Below are positions 18,692 to 27,071 of a DNA stretch of 64,000 nucleotides, in pieces; position 1 is the stretch's first letter, and each line of letters opens with the position of its first letter. The notes below the pieces were generated by a model. It ran no database searches. It was given only the letters and a program-made list of their open reading frames with translations, and had not been told where the DNA came from. Source of the DNA: an uncultured Methanomethylovorans sp. (GTDB lineage Archaea > Halobacteriota > Methanosarcinia > Methanosarcinales > Methanosarcinaceae); the NCBI RefSeq assembly GCF_963678545.1, contig NZ_OY782867.1, positions 302,969 to 366,968 on the forward strand, written 5' to 3'. Both the position numbers and the translations under genes were made by a program.

Positions 18692-19048
18692 CTACGGAGC
18701 CACAAAGTATAGGTGCTGTCTATCTGGACAGTACATATCCAGCTCGATCTTCAGCCTCTGCACGATATCGCAGCAGTATCTCTCCAGGATCCTGAACTTA
18801 TCTTTGAGGATCCGGCAGAGTTCGTTCGTGGATATCCCATTGTAGACGTATCTGCTCAGTGACATGAGAACCTCGTGGGATAGTTCGTCAACTGTGCAGC
18901 TGTCCAGGACCTGAACATCAATGATCTCAGTTTCCGGGACCTTTGACAGCTTTACCTTTTCTCGGATGAGAAGGTCATGGCAGACCGGCTCACCACATAC
19001 TGGACAAATTGTTTTTATGTACATGCTAACACATTGAGTATATTTCAC
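18692..19048 (-). CDS. Small CxxC protein ending in TAG
   Basis: A 118-residue protein with an N-terminal zinc-knuckle-like CPVCGEPVC and a helical body (LSRYVYNGISTNELCRIL) ending ELDMYCPDRQHLYFVAP. The start is a GTG at 19048 or the ATG at 19024; neither has a strong ribosome binding site. The stop is TAG, followed in frame by six sense codons and then the ATG of the Mrr-like nuclease. A remnant of the same protein lies at 16762-16830. It is preceded by the switch-like leader at 19093. I do not know the family. Confidence 0.55.
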   Translation of the reverse strand: MKYTQCVSMYIKTICPVCGEPVCHDLLIREKVKLSKVPETEIIDVQVLDSCTVDELSHEVLMSLSRYVYNGISTNELCRILKDKFRILERYCCDIVQRLKIELDMYCPDRQHLYFVAP

Positions 19049-19092
19049 AGCAGCCTATGTTTCTTCCTGTTTTCTTTGATAGCGTGTTAACG

Positions 19093-19180
19093 AATGCAAG
19101 CGGTGTAGTTGTAATCGCTTGCATTCTCCCTCAAATTCTCCGCCTAACATTAAAATGCATAGGGCATTTCAGATATAAAT
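19093..19180 (-). promoter_or_regulatory. TATA box and switch-like leader hairpins, copy 1
   Basis: A TATA box (ATATTTATATCT, minus strand) at about 19171-19181 is followed by a leader with a perfect 10-bp stem, AATGCAAGCG (19125-19116) with CGCTTGCATT (19102-19093). An upstream segment AGGCGGA (19145-19139) can pair instead with ACCGCTT (19104-19098), part of the same 3' arm, so the two foldings exclude each other. The arrangement recurs at 27072-27162. The rest of the gap 19181-19384 shows no gene; a TATA-like run at 19355-19363 may serve the next plus-strand gene. Confidence 0.55.
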
Positions 19181-19384
19181 ATTGCGAGTTATATATGTTA
19201 CATTTTACAGTAATGAAAGAGAATGCTATTTGTTGGCTATTATTACTGGCTCTATCTCGCTGAATCCGTGTGAATAAGCACTACACTCAGCGAGTATGCG
19301 AAGGAAAGACTGGACTTGTAGGAATTATGCCAAACATAAAACTTTACAATACACTTATATTGTATAAACTAGATTTTTTTCTAA

Positions 19385-20692
19385 ATGACTTGTTCAAAAG
19401 GTTTAGCTAAAAACAAATGGTTAAGGGCTATAGTGCCCTCTTTAAAAGGTTTACCTAAAAATAAATGGTTTAGAGCTATAGTGACATTTTTTGTTGTATT
19501 ATTTTCCAATCTTTTTTTGATAAATTATTTAGCAGATATGGGAAAAATAAGTGTGATGTCTATTATTTTTTCAATAGGTATAGCCGTATTTTATGCAAAA
19601 GTAGTTAATATGCCTCATGAAATATCAAGAGTTTGGGTTAATAGAAGTTCTTCTTATTCACTTCTATTTTTTTTAACGGCTTTTGTGCTAGGCTTCATCT
19701 TAGTAGGTTATGATTATTTAGACACAACTTCTGATAATGCAAGGTACTTGTGTAGTACTTTAGTACAAAGTGAAGCCGCGATTTTAGCAATAGTAGTATC
19801 TTTGACTTTAGTGGGGGTTCAACAAACTTCTTCATCCTATTCTACTAGGATAGTTGATATCTTTAAGAGAAAAAACCCTGATTTATGTATCATTTTGGGT
19901 GTTTATCTAGTAACAATGGCTTACACCCTTCTTGTTCTCAAACAAATAGAAGTGGATGATTTCGATTATATGCGCCATTCTATTGTAGTTCTTATTTCAG
20001 GGGTGTTTTCTTTTGTTTGTTTGATCCCTTATATGTTAAATACACTTGATTTACTAAATCCTGCAACTATAATAAAACTGCTAAGCGAAAATATCACCAC
20101 AGATGCTCTTCTTTCTTCAATTGATGAGAAAAAAGTTATTAAGCCAAAGTATTCAGAAGATGTAGATTACATCATCATGATGGAAATTAGAGAAGAATAT
20201 GACTTCTATGAAACCGGAGATAAATTCATTATATATGAAAAAGATCCAATTCAACCAATAGTCGATATTGTGAGAGGATCACTTAGGATACACGATTTTA
20301 AAACAGCGAAGTTTGGTCTAAAGATAATAGCTGAAAAAACAAATTATATCTTTTCTCATGAGTCAATGGATAAGCCCTACCACGAAGTATTACTGAAACA
20401 CTTAATACAACTATATACTGAGGTGGGTTACTTTACTCTAAAGAGTGGAGACATAGACACCATGACCCAAATCGTTTTAAATTTGCGACTGGTTGCAATT
20501 AATGCTATTGACACAGAAATTGATACTGCTAGGATTGCAGCTGTCTCCATTACTAATAAATTTAAAATGGAAGTAGATGACTTAAAAATAGAAAAGCTAT
20601 CAAAATGTATTGATTTTTCCATGGAAGAAATTGTTAGACACCACAACGAGAAACGTTATAAATTCCGGAACGAAAATAAGTTTATTACTTGA
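19385..20692 (+). CDS. Multi-helix membrane protein, unknown function
   Basis: A 435-residue protein. The N-terminus holds a short duplicated basic motif (GLAKNKWLRAIV, GLPKNKWFRAIV). Six hydrophobic segments lie within the first ~215 residues, followed by a soluble domain of ~220 residues. The layout recalls DUF2254-type predicted membrane proteins, but I cannot confirm the family. It converges with the GHKL ATPase gene (28 bases between stops) and sits inside the defense-like island. Confidence 0.6.
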   Translation: MTCSKGLAKNKWLRAIVPSLKGLPKNKWFRAIVTFFVVLFSNLFLINYLADMGKISVMSIIFSIGIAVFYAKVVNMPHEISRVWVNRSSSYSLLFFLTAFVLGFILVGYDYLDTTSDNARYLCSTLVQSEAAILAIVVSLTLVGVQQTSSSYSTRIVDIFKRKNPDLCIILGVYLVTMAYTLLVLKQIEVDDFDYMRHSIVVLISGVFSFVCLIPYMLNTLDLLNPATIIKLLSENITTDALLSSIDEKKVIKPKYSEDVDYIIMMEIREEYDFYETGDKFIIYEKDPIQPIVDIVRGSLRIHDFKTAKFGLKIIAEKTNYIFSHESMDKPYHEVLLKHLIQLYTEVGYFTLKSGDIDTMTQIVLNLRLVAINAIDTEIDTARIAAVSITNKFKMEVDDLKIEKLSKCIDFSMEEIVRHHNEKRYKFRNENKFIT

Positions 20693-20720
20693 GTTATTTG
20701 TAACTTGATACTTTTTAAGA

Positions 20721-22739
20721 TTACTCTCCCCAACTACATATTCCGGCAGAATTGTGTTTAGATAACTCAACTGCCTCATCGGCTGAAGTTACTTCTAGAT
20801 ATAACTTATTTTTATCAAATTCTAATTTCTCTTGTAAGAATCCATGCCTCAACTCACATTCATTCAGCACATCGCTCCATTTTCGTATATATATTTTATA
20901 ATTGTCAACATCGTAAACAATACCAGCTTCACCTTTTCTGCGATTGTTCTTAATTTCACCTTCTATCATGGAATCGAGTCTGGATCCCATTAATATAAAA
21001 TCCCATGTATAGCTGTCTCCATTGAACTGAGGAAGTTCTACTATTGTTTGCATGTATTTTTTGACTTGATTTAATTCATTCATCCCTATTTTTTTAGATG
21101 GATGTTTGAGCTCGATAATTAAGTTATGGACGCCATTGTCATATTTTGACTGTCTGCACAAGAAAATATCCATCTGATTCAGTTTATTCGGATGATTTAT
21201 AGTAACTTTCTTTTTTTCACCCGTGAGAATATATATGTGGTTACGAAGTGCTTTTTCAAAAGTATCTTCGGCCGCTGCAACCAAGCAATATTTTTCACCA
21301 AATATCCATGTATGGTCTTCAACAATTTTCTGAAGATGATTAATCTCATTTGCAGCAAGACTTTCGTTGAATAGAATCTGTTTTAAAAAGTTCATCACTT
21401 GATATCGATCTTTCAGAAGATTAAGAGTCCTGTTTATGCGGGACATATCAGTCAATTTCAAAATATCAGCCCATTGCTTTTTCTCTTCGGGACTTAAATT
21501 TACTACTTGCTCGATGATTGATATGACCTCCTCTCTTTCGTCTGATATCAATATTTTAGCAAAGAGACCGACGATAATCTTCTTTTGTTCTGTTTTCAAT
21601 TCATTAAATGCTTTTGGTTGTGTAGTGTATAACTCTGAAAGTACACATTCTAAGTCATCTATTTGAATTAATTCAAATTCATTTTTGTTCTCTCTGAGTA
21701 TAATGCCTTCATTTTCCAACGACTCTATTACCTTTTTAGCATGCTCTTTCAAAAATGGCTTTCTTTTAATTCGAAGGAATGTTTCAAGTTCTTTCTTTAA
21801 AAATTTAAAAGTGCTGTCTGAGCGAGACCCCCCCGATAGTTTCGTATCACCGGTGTCAATGGCGTTAAAATTTTCGAAGTATTGACTAGACACAAACACG
21901 CTGTGATAAAAGTGGTCACCCTGATTGTTAAATGTAGTATTTTCTTTGTAACTCAGCTTATAGTTATGGTCAAGATAGTAGAATTTTGAATATTCATCTA
22001 GCTGATCGACCCATTGTAAATACCTTGCTTCAAACACATTGCCGTTGTATTCTATCTTGGTAACATCTTTTTGTCCTATTAGGTTGGAGTAATCAAGTTC
22101 TTCACCATTTATTAGGAGCTTATAACCCAATGGTTTTTTCAATTCCATAAACCACCCAAATTCGTTTTTAAAATGGTCTAGCATTTGTTGCTCTCTAGTG
22201 TCTTCTTTCTTGGATTTGCTTTTCTTTGGTGGCCTTTTGAAGTGAGTAAATGTTAGAGTCGTTCCTTCTGGGTATGTTGTTTCTTCTGGGGTAGCATCGA
22301 GCCCCGAAAAGTGTTCCAGCTTATTGACCTCTATTGATATTTGGTATCTATAATTGTATGCCCCTTCTTTATACACAGTATCCCACGTTGCAACATTTGC
22401 GAAGGTGAAGAAAGAGAATCTTCCGACTCCATTTTTCCCGTGCATTGTTAGCACGATATCACTGTCATCAATATTCTTTTTCTTTTTCTCAGATACATGA
22501 AAAGGTCTAAATTTATTGGATAATTGTGAATGGTTTATTCCACATCCATTGTCAATTATCTTTAGTAGTTTGAACGTACCGCCATTGGACATGTCATATA
22601 AAACTTCTACTGTGGTGGCACCTGCATCAAAACCGTTCCAAATATATTCTGCAATAGACTTGTAGAAACTGTTCTCAGTGTATTTGTTCTCGAGGGTGGA
22701 AATTATGCCCTCTGTTGTGATTATTACATCTCCATCCAC
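20721..22739 (-). CDS. GHKL ATPase with PD-(D/E)XK-like C-terminal domain
   Basis: A 672-residue protein. The N-terminus is a Bergerat-fold ATPase of the HSP90/MORC type: E31, N35 and D38 in EYIWNGFDAGA, DNGCGI at 63-68, and GKNGVGRFSFF from 101. A middle region of helices follows. Near residue 542 is IIELKHPSKK, a (D/E)xK element preceded by MDIFLCR, as in restriction-like nuclease folds. The pairing of a MORC-like ATPase with a nuclease domain is seen in prokaryotic conflict systems, so a single-gene defense role is likely but inferred. It is not the mismatch-repair MutL type, whose C-terminal domain differs. Confidence 0.7.
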   Translation of the reverse strand: MDGDVIITTEGIISTLENKYTENSFYKSIAEYIWNGFDAGATTVEVLYDMSNGGTFKLLKIIDNGCGINHSQLSNKFRPFHVSEKKKKNIDDSDIVLTMHGKNGVGRFSFFTFANVATWDTVYKEGAYNYRYQISIEVNKLEHFSGLDATPEETTYPEGTTLTFTHFKRPPKKSKSKKEDTREQQMLDHFKNEFGWFMELKKPLGYKLLINGEELDYSNLIGQKDVTKIEYNGNVFEARYLQWVDQLDEYSKFYYLDHNYKLSYKENTTFNNQGDHFYHSVFVSSQYFENFNAIDTGDTKLSGGSRSDSTFKFLKKELETFLRIKRKPFLKEHAKKVIESLENEGIILRENKNEFELIQIDDLECVLSELYTTQPKAFNELKTEQKKIIVGLFAKILISDEREEVISIIEQVVNLSPEEKKQWADILKLTDMSRINRTLNLLKDRYQVMNFLKQILFNESLAANEINHLQKIVEDHTWIFGEKYCLVAAAEDTFEKALRNHIYILTGEKKKVTINHPNKLNQMDIFLCRQSKYDNGVHNLIIELKHPSKKIGMNELNQVKKYMQTIVELPQFNGDSYTWDFILMGSRLDSMIEGEIKNNRRKGEAGIVYDVDNYKIYIRKWSDVLNECELRHGFLQEKLEFDKNKLYLEVTSADEAVELSKHNSAGICSWGE

Positions 22740-22848
22740 ATAATCGCCTCACAGATTCTCCTTTCTACTTTAACCAGTATGTGTATAAAACGCATGAACT
22801 TTTTGAATATAAATTTTGCTATTTTCTCATATAATTGAAAGAGATAAC

Positions 22849-22998
22849 ATGGCCACGCGCTGGCTTTGCCACAACAACCATAAATACCTTTTAGCTACGA
22901 ATCGTACGCGGAGGCGAGTACTAAGTACCATACTAGCTATTAACCTTGAGAGAACAATGAAATTGGGATCAATCATAGAAGTGCTCAAGCTTACATGA
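22849..22998 (+). other. Possible short frame in an otherwise gene-free gap
   Basis: The 305-base gap 22740-23045 holds a 49-codon plus-strand frame (MATRWLCHNNHKYLL...) with GAAAGAGAT before the ATG. It ends in TGA, and the frame remains open beyond it (KAKEADFNLYLINV), as if a Trp codon had mutated. This suggests a decayed gene rather than a working one. No family recognised. Confidence 0.25.
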
Positions 22999-23045
22999 AA
23001 AGCAAAAGAAGCCGATTTCAATTTATACTTAATTAATGTATTTTG

Positions 23046-24104
23046 TTAATCATTTGAATCAATAAATTCAACAAATTCATAATCAATGTTATTTATGTCT
23101 AAGTCTCCATACCCCTCATCTTTTAGTAAAGAAGAAATATTCTTTTTGAAGTCATTCTCTATTTCTTTCAAATCGCAATATATCTCGGAATCTTCGCTTG
23201 TCACTACCAGTTCCTCAAGCGATGTATCAAAATTTGGATTTGTTGAGGGCTCAATTTGAATTTCAGTGCCATCTTCATAATAAAGGTATATATCCATAAT
23301 ATCTAAAAACCATCTTTTATAGTTTCTTAAATTTACAACAGCATGAATAAGCTGTGAATCTGTGGGTCTGTTTTTTTGTAGCATACATTTGGGTCTGCGA
23401 TCATACATTTCGAAGCTTATCAATTCAAACGATGGGTGTTCACCAATTTCTTTAAGAGCTGTTGAGATTTTATCAGTGATAATTATTCTTTTCGTAGTAC
23501 AAGTCATGTACTCATTTTCAATAAAATATTTATGTTCCAAATAGGTTTGATCTTCCGTTACAAAGATGAGATCATCCTTTAGATTTTGAATTAGTGTTTC
23601 CCATATAATTTGATCCCCCATAGTTCCTTTTCTTTTGTCAATGGGGGGATTACCTATTAATAACCTAGTATGTGCCTTTTGAATAATTTCACTCGTTCTT
23701 GGGAGTTTCTTCACTTGCTCATCATTATATATCGATAAAAAACCTTGAAGGACAGGATCTTCAGTAGCATTGTTTTTTATCTTTTGTAAAGCCGTAATTA
23801 ATTCATTATTTTTATCATCGAACTGTTTTTTTAAATTACTTAACGCAGTAAATTCATTTAAGTGTCTAATTAGTGAAGTGGTGTGAATTTCAACTTTATT
23901 TTTCTTACTTAAGTTAATTTGATTCTGTAATATAGAATCCCTGTTTCGCAAAAACTCATCATATACCTGCTCTGGAAAAACCAGCATATTTTTAAATTTA
24001 GAGATGTCTTCAAAAATTTTATCGATTTTATTATTATTTGATTCATACAATCCGATGAAAATATTTGTGTCAATGAAAACTCTTTTTGTATCTTCTCCTG
24101 CCAT
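23046..24104 (-). CDS. PIN-domain nuclease (DUF4935-like)
   Basis: A 352-residue protein with an N-terminal PIN fold: FIDTNIF (Asp 12), an acidic pair in FPEQVYDEFL, GDQIIWETL, and LIFVTEDQTY, the four acidic sites of PIN ribonucleases. The insertion of ~90 residues between the second and third motif resembles DUF4935-type PIN proteins. The C-terminal 150 residues form an acidic domain I do not recognise. Translation starts MAGED after a GGTGG ribosome binding site. The upstream leader is homologous to that of the DUF4041/GIY-YIG gene, which also starts MAGE. An RNA-cleaving defense or toxin role is inferred. Confidence 0.7.
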   Translation of the reverse strand: MAGEDTKRVFIDTNIFIGLYESNNNKIDKIFEDISKFKNMLVFPEQVYDEFLRNRDSILQNQINLSKKNKVEIHTTSLIRHLNEFTALSNLKKQFDDKNNELITALQKIKNNATEDPVLQGFLSIYNDEQVKKLPRTSEIIQKAHTRLLIGNPPIDKRKGTMGDQIIWETLIQNLKDDLIFVTEDQTYLEHKYFIENEYMTCTTKRIIITDKISTALKEIGEHPSFELISFEMYDRRPKCMLQKNRPTDSQLIHAVVNLRNYKRWFLDIMDIYLYYEDGTEIQIEPSTNPNFDTSLEELVVTSEDSEIYCDLKEIENDFKKNISSLLKDEGYGDLDINNIDYEFVEFIDSND

Positions 24105-24107
24105 GTC

Positions 24108-24148
24108 ATATCCACCTATTGTATAAAATGAAAGAAGTCAGTGGATAT
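24108..24148 (-). promoter_or_regulatory. Shared dyad leader, copy 1 (PIN gene)
   Basis: A perfect 8-bp inverted repeat ATATCCAC (24148-24141, minus strand) and GTGGATAT (24115-24108) is separated by 25 bases. The right arm contains the GGTGG ribosome binding site of the PIN gene; the left arm overlaps a TATA-like TTTATATCC. The same arms with the same spacing occur at 26455-26495. It could be a protein operator over TATA and start site, or an RNA hairpin hiding the ribosome binding site. Confidence 0.5.
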
Positions 24149-24193
24149 AAATTTATGGATTATGTATAGTACCTTTAGCAGTAATAAAGGCTC

Positions 24194-24241
24194 TCACTCA
24201 TGGTCTACGATAATTTCAGGCACTTTAGCGGAGGCTTTCTG
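24194..24241 (-). pseudogene. Repeated C-terminal peptide, copy 1
   Basis: Just after the DUF2283 gene the minus strand encodes QKASAKVPEIIVDHE and TGA, nearly the same as SSQVAAKVPELIIDHE and TGA at 24989. A stop lies directly upstream, so only a 15-codon tail remains. It is probably the trace of a duplicated gene. Confidence 0.35.
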
Positions 24242-24256
24242 TCACCTGGCTTGAAT

Positions 24257-24637
24257 TTAAGCACTCACTGCCATCAGTTCAGAACCGGCTGGCAAGTTCA
24301 TATAGTTAGCCTCGGAAGCCAAAGCAACACGCGAAACTTTTGAGTTTCTTTTTAAAATGAGTATATGTATCTCCAAGTCAATTGACTTCTGAGAAATGGT
24401 TATAGTTGTTTCTATACTCTTAACGTTTCTAGCATCATGCTTGCTTATGCCAAAGACAGATGATGTGCTGAGTATTTCCAATCCTATCACGGAGTTGTCC
24501 TCTGCAACATCGAGTATGATGTTACCAAATTCCATGGAGGATTTGTACTTCTTGCCCGGTGTATGAACAAATAAGCTGTCGTTTTGAGCATCATAATCAA
24601 AAATAGTATCTTCTTTACTGCTCTTGTTTTTGTTCAT
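24257..24637 (-). CDS. DUF2283-type protein, probable antitoxin
   Basis: A 126-residue protein whose middle (FDYDAQNDSLFVHTPG ... GNIILDVAEDNSVIGLEIL) is the DUF2283 pattern. It has a ~50-residue C-terminal addition ending NLPAGSELMAVSA. It overlaps the 3' end of the preceding gene by 23 bases, typical of toxin-antitoxin pairs, and DUF2283 proteins are commonly annotated as antitoxins of DUF4258 toxins. Activity is inferred from family and arrangement only. Confidence 0.6.
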   Translation of the reverse strand: MNKNKSSKEDTIFDYDAQNDSLFVHTPGKKYKSSMEFGNIILDVAEDNSVIGLEILSTSSVFGISKHDARNVKSIETTITISQKSIDLEIHILILKRNSKVSRVALASEANYMNLPAGSELMAVSA

Positions 24638-24992
24638 CTTCCCTTTGCCTCCTTTTTGATGCTACCTTGTAACATGATATTAATGACAGTTTTAAAGGAT
24701 TTCCTTCTTTTATCCCGCAAATAATAGTGAGGTCGTAATCTATATCATATTGATACGAGACTTTAAACTTTTGCTCGCTTTGTTGAATAATTGCAACTGG
24801 TACACAGTCAAAGATGAAATCGTATACTTCTTTAGCAAACTCTTCCCCAAACCGTAGGCTTATTCTTTCACGATAATGATTTGTTTCATATATAGAATCA
24901 ACCGTGACTGTGGACAAGTGCTGCCAGAATGTGACTAGATTCATTGATTCCTTCTTTGCTTGTTTCCTTTCTTTTCTGCCATGTTTCCTCAC
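24615..24992 (-). CDS. DUF4258/RelE-like small protein, probable toxin
   Basis: A 125-residue basic protein: a lysine/arginine-rich start, then HYRERISLRFGEEF, VPVAIIQQSEQKFKVSY and DLTIICGIKEG, the strand pattern of DUF4258/RelE-fold toxins. The GTG start at 24992 overlaps (GTGA) the stop of a short upstream reading frame. The family call is tentative because similarity is judged from pattern and partner. It is the first gene of the pair with the DUF2283 gene. Confidence 0.5.
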   Translation of the reverse strand: MRKHGRKERKQAKKESMNLVTFWQHLSTVTVDSIYETNHYRERISLRFGEEFAKEVYDFIFDCVPVAIIQQSEQKFKVSYQYDIDYDLTIICGIKEGNPLKLSLISCYKVASKRRQREDEQKQEQ

Positions 24993-25072
24993 TCGTGGTC
25001 TATGATAAGCTCAGGCACTTTAGCGGCAACCTGTGAGCTAGCCTTCCCTTTATGCTTTCTATCATATTTTAC
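24989..25072 (-). pseudogene. Repeated C-terminal peptide, copy 2
   Basis: A frame of 27 codons (VKYDRKHKGKASSQVAAKVPELIIDHE) without a standard start codon, stopping in TGA that overlaps the GTG of the toxin-like gene. It begins right after the DUF4041 gene. Its end matches the peptide tail at 24194. It may be a remnant, or a real leader peptide coupled to the toxin. Confidence 0.35.
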
Positions 25073-25080
25073 AATTCAGC

Positions 25081-26451
25081 TCATATAGAAGCAGGTAGCT
25101 TGTTTTCTACAAGTGGAACGGGATTGTTCCCGTTCACTTTTGCTTCCTTGATGGCTACGGATTCCCTATATTGCTTTGCTTCAGCGATCATCGTGAATTC
25201 AAATGTTCCATGCATTTCCTTCACAGCCGACTCGATCTCCTCGATACCAACGTTAAAGAACTCTTTCTTGTAGTTTACCATATTTAGACGCCTGTCATCA
25301 AAGAGCCTATGCAGTTTATTCTCCAGCTCCGGAGCATTGTCTGAGAAGATAATTGCATGGACATCGAATTCAAAAGGAACTGATGCATCCCCCAGCTCTC
25401 TTACGCGATCCAATGGTTCCAACCGGCGGGTCATGCCTATCTTGTATACGTCTTCTCCAAAAGAACCGATATTTGAAATTACGTATACATGGCCTCTCTT
25501 GGTCTGTTGTGCCATTGATAGAGCTCTCTCTTTCTTTTCATGGGCTTCCTGGAGTTGCTGTTGTAGGTCAGCTATCTTGATATTTAGTTCAGATAGTTCT
25601 TCTCCTGTAGCTATTTCCGTTTGCTTTTTAGCTTCATCCAGTGCTTTTTGCCAGCGAACCTCTTCCTGTTCAGCATCCTTCTTTGCTTTCTCGGCTTCCC
25701 TGAGTGCCTTCTCTTCTTCTCGCATCTGTTCACGTATCTGCCTTTGCTCTTCACGTTCCTGGTATAATTTCTCCTGATACTCGTATGCAAGATGCAATTC
25801 ATCGAGTTTCATCTGAAGATACTTGTCAGTTATGCGGATCTTCGTAGGTTCACCAAGCTTGTTGATGGCTTCAAATGCTTTCTTGATCCGTTCTTCCATC
25901 TTCTGCACATTGTTCCATTTGACTTTCATTATAGCAGCATCACTTTCACCGTTGAAGGCCCTGAGCATGAGTTTAGTGTTCCTGGCAACCATCTGCTCAC
26001 CTTTTTGTTTGCTCCCTTCAACAGTCCATGACTGACTGCACATTGCTGCAGTTTTATCTTTGAGCATCATCTTCTGCAGTTCCTGTACAGCGAATATCCT
26101 TTGCTCATATGCCTCAGAGGTATTGAAATCAAAATGAGGTTTATAGAGGCCGTATGATATGAACTCCAAGTCTTCTTCCAAAGCACTGGTTTCTTTTAAG
26201 AGCTGGTCATAAGTGGATTTCTTTTTAGAATATTCTTCGGAGAGCTGTTTGTTCTGTGCAGCTAATTTATTATTGGTATCTTCCTGTGTCTTCTGAGCCT
26301 TTTGAAGTTCTTTTTTTGTTTTCTCTATCTCAGCTTCTACATCTTCTATTCCTTTGTATTTTTCAAATGCTTTATTGTATTTTGATCTCTGCTTCAGATA
26401 CAGAACTGCAAATGCCGCTGCAATTAAAAATAAAACTACTTCTCCAGCCAT
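25081..26451 (-). CDS. DUF4041 and GIY-YIG (MUG113-like) protein
   Basis: A 456-residue protein. An N-terminal hydrophobic segment (VVLFLIAAAFAVLYL) anchors a coiled coil of ~60 residues. It is followed by a DUF4041-type domain (LEFISYGLYKPHFDFNTSE) and a second long, charged coiled coil (about 230-310). The C-terminal domain has GHVYVISNIGSFGEDVYKIG, the GIY-YIG-like pattern of T5orf172/MUG113 nucleases, with ENKLHRLFDDRRLN further on. Such proteins occur in phages and defense islands. The gene starts MAGEV behind a leader shared with the PIN gene. Function is inferred. Confidence 0.75.
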   Translation of the reverse strand: MAGEVVLFLIAAAFAVLYLKQRSKYNKAFEKYKGIEDVEAEIEKTKKELQKAQKTQEDTNNKLAAQNKQLSEEYSKKKSTYDQLLKETSALEEDLEFISYGLYKPHFDFNTSEAYEQRIFAVQELQKMMLKDKTAAMCSQSWTVEGSKQKGEQMVARNTKLMLRAFNGESDAAIMKVKWNNVQKMEERIKKAFEAINKLGEPTKIRITDKYLQMKLDELHLAYEYQEKLYQEREEQRQIREQMREEEKALREAEKAKKDAEQEEVRWQKALDEAKKQTEIATGEELSELNIKIADLQQQLQEAHEKKERALSMAQQTKRGHVYVISNIGSFGEDVYKIGMTRRLEPLDRVRELGDASVPFEFDVHAIIFSDNAPELENKLHRLFDDRRLNMVNYKKEFFNVGIEEIESAVKEMHGTFEFTMIAEAKQYRESVAIKEAKVNGNNPVPLVENKLPASI

Positions 26452-26454
26452 ATC

Positions 26455-26495
26455 ATATCCACCTACACTGTAAACTGAAAGAAGTAAGTGGATAT
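26455..26495 (-). promoter_or_regulatory. Shared dyad leader, copy 2 (DUF4041 gene)
   Basis: The same 8-bp arms as at 24108-24148: ATATCCAC (26495-26488, minus) and GTGGATAT (26462-26455), again 25 bases apart. The loop differs at several positions while both arms are unchanged, so the arms appear selected. The right arm covers the ribosome binding site; the left arm overlaps a TATA-like ATTATATCC. Confidence 0.5.
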
Positions 26496-26529
26496 AATAT
26501 TTGTGATTCTACATATTGCCTTTTACAAT

Positions 26530-26860
26530 AACATCAACTATTTTGAGGTTATAAAATGATGGGGACCCAAAACGTACTTAGATATTGTTCTAGTATTATA
26601 TACAGCTGAAAAAACTGAACATATGATAACTGCCTGACTTGAACCGGTTTTGATCACAAGACCTCTGAAAAGATGCGCTTGAAAAATAGCATATAGATTG
26701 AAGAAATAGCTTTCAAATCCTCAGTGAATATTCTGGTTATCTGATCTGAACATCTTATAATCTCTTTTCCAATTTGTTTTTCAGCTAGTCCTCTGTTTTC
26801 TTAAACGAATGAATCCCATTCAATATCCTGTTATATGAAGGATATGTGTAATTTGTAAAG
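26530..26860 (-). other. Gap with one coding-like remnant
   Basis: No full gene is visible. On the minus strand, 26654-26800 is open for 49 codons and reads protein-like (GLAEKQIGKEIIRCSDQITR), ending in TGA, but has no good start codon. It is probably the tail of a lost gene. Nothing else is seen. Confidence 0.25.
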
Positions 26861-27052
26861 TCATTCTCGCCGGGGTACCATCCGGACAATTAGTTCAGAG
26901 TCATTTTTTTCTTTTTTTTTGCTGGCTCCATATTCTTTTAGAATATTTTCCAGTTCTTCAATTTTCCCTAATACTTCTTCATTTCTTGAAGCACCGGTGC
27001 GCAACGTTATATTGTTATTACACACTTTCTTTGTGATTTCAATTTCTATCAT
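26861..27052 (-). CDS. Small coiled-coil protein behind a switch-like leader
   Basis: A 63-residue protein (MIEIEITKKVCNN) with a strand-like start and a helical, charged C-terminal half (NEEVLGKIEELENILKEYG). The ATG at 27052 is chosen because GAGGT lies 8 bases upstream and the leader hairpins lie just before it; a longer frame from 27142 would translate the hairpins. Function unknown. Confidence 0.55.
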   Translation of the reverse strand: MIEIEITKKVCNNNITLRTGASRNEEVLGKIEELENILKEYGASKKKEKNDSELIVRMVPRRE

Positions 27053-27071
27053 ACAGTATACCTCAACAATG

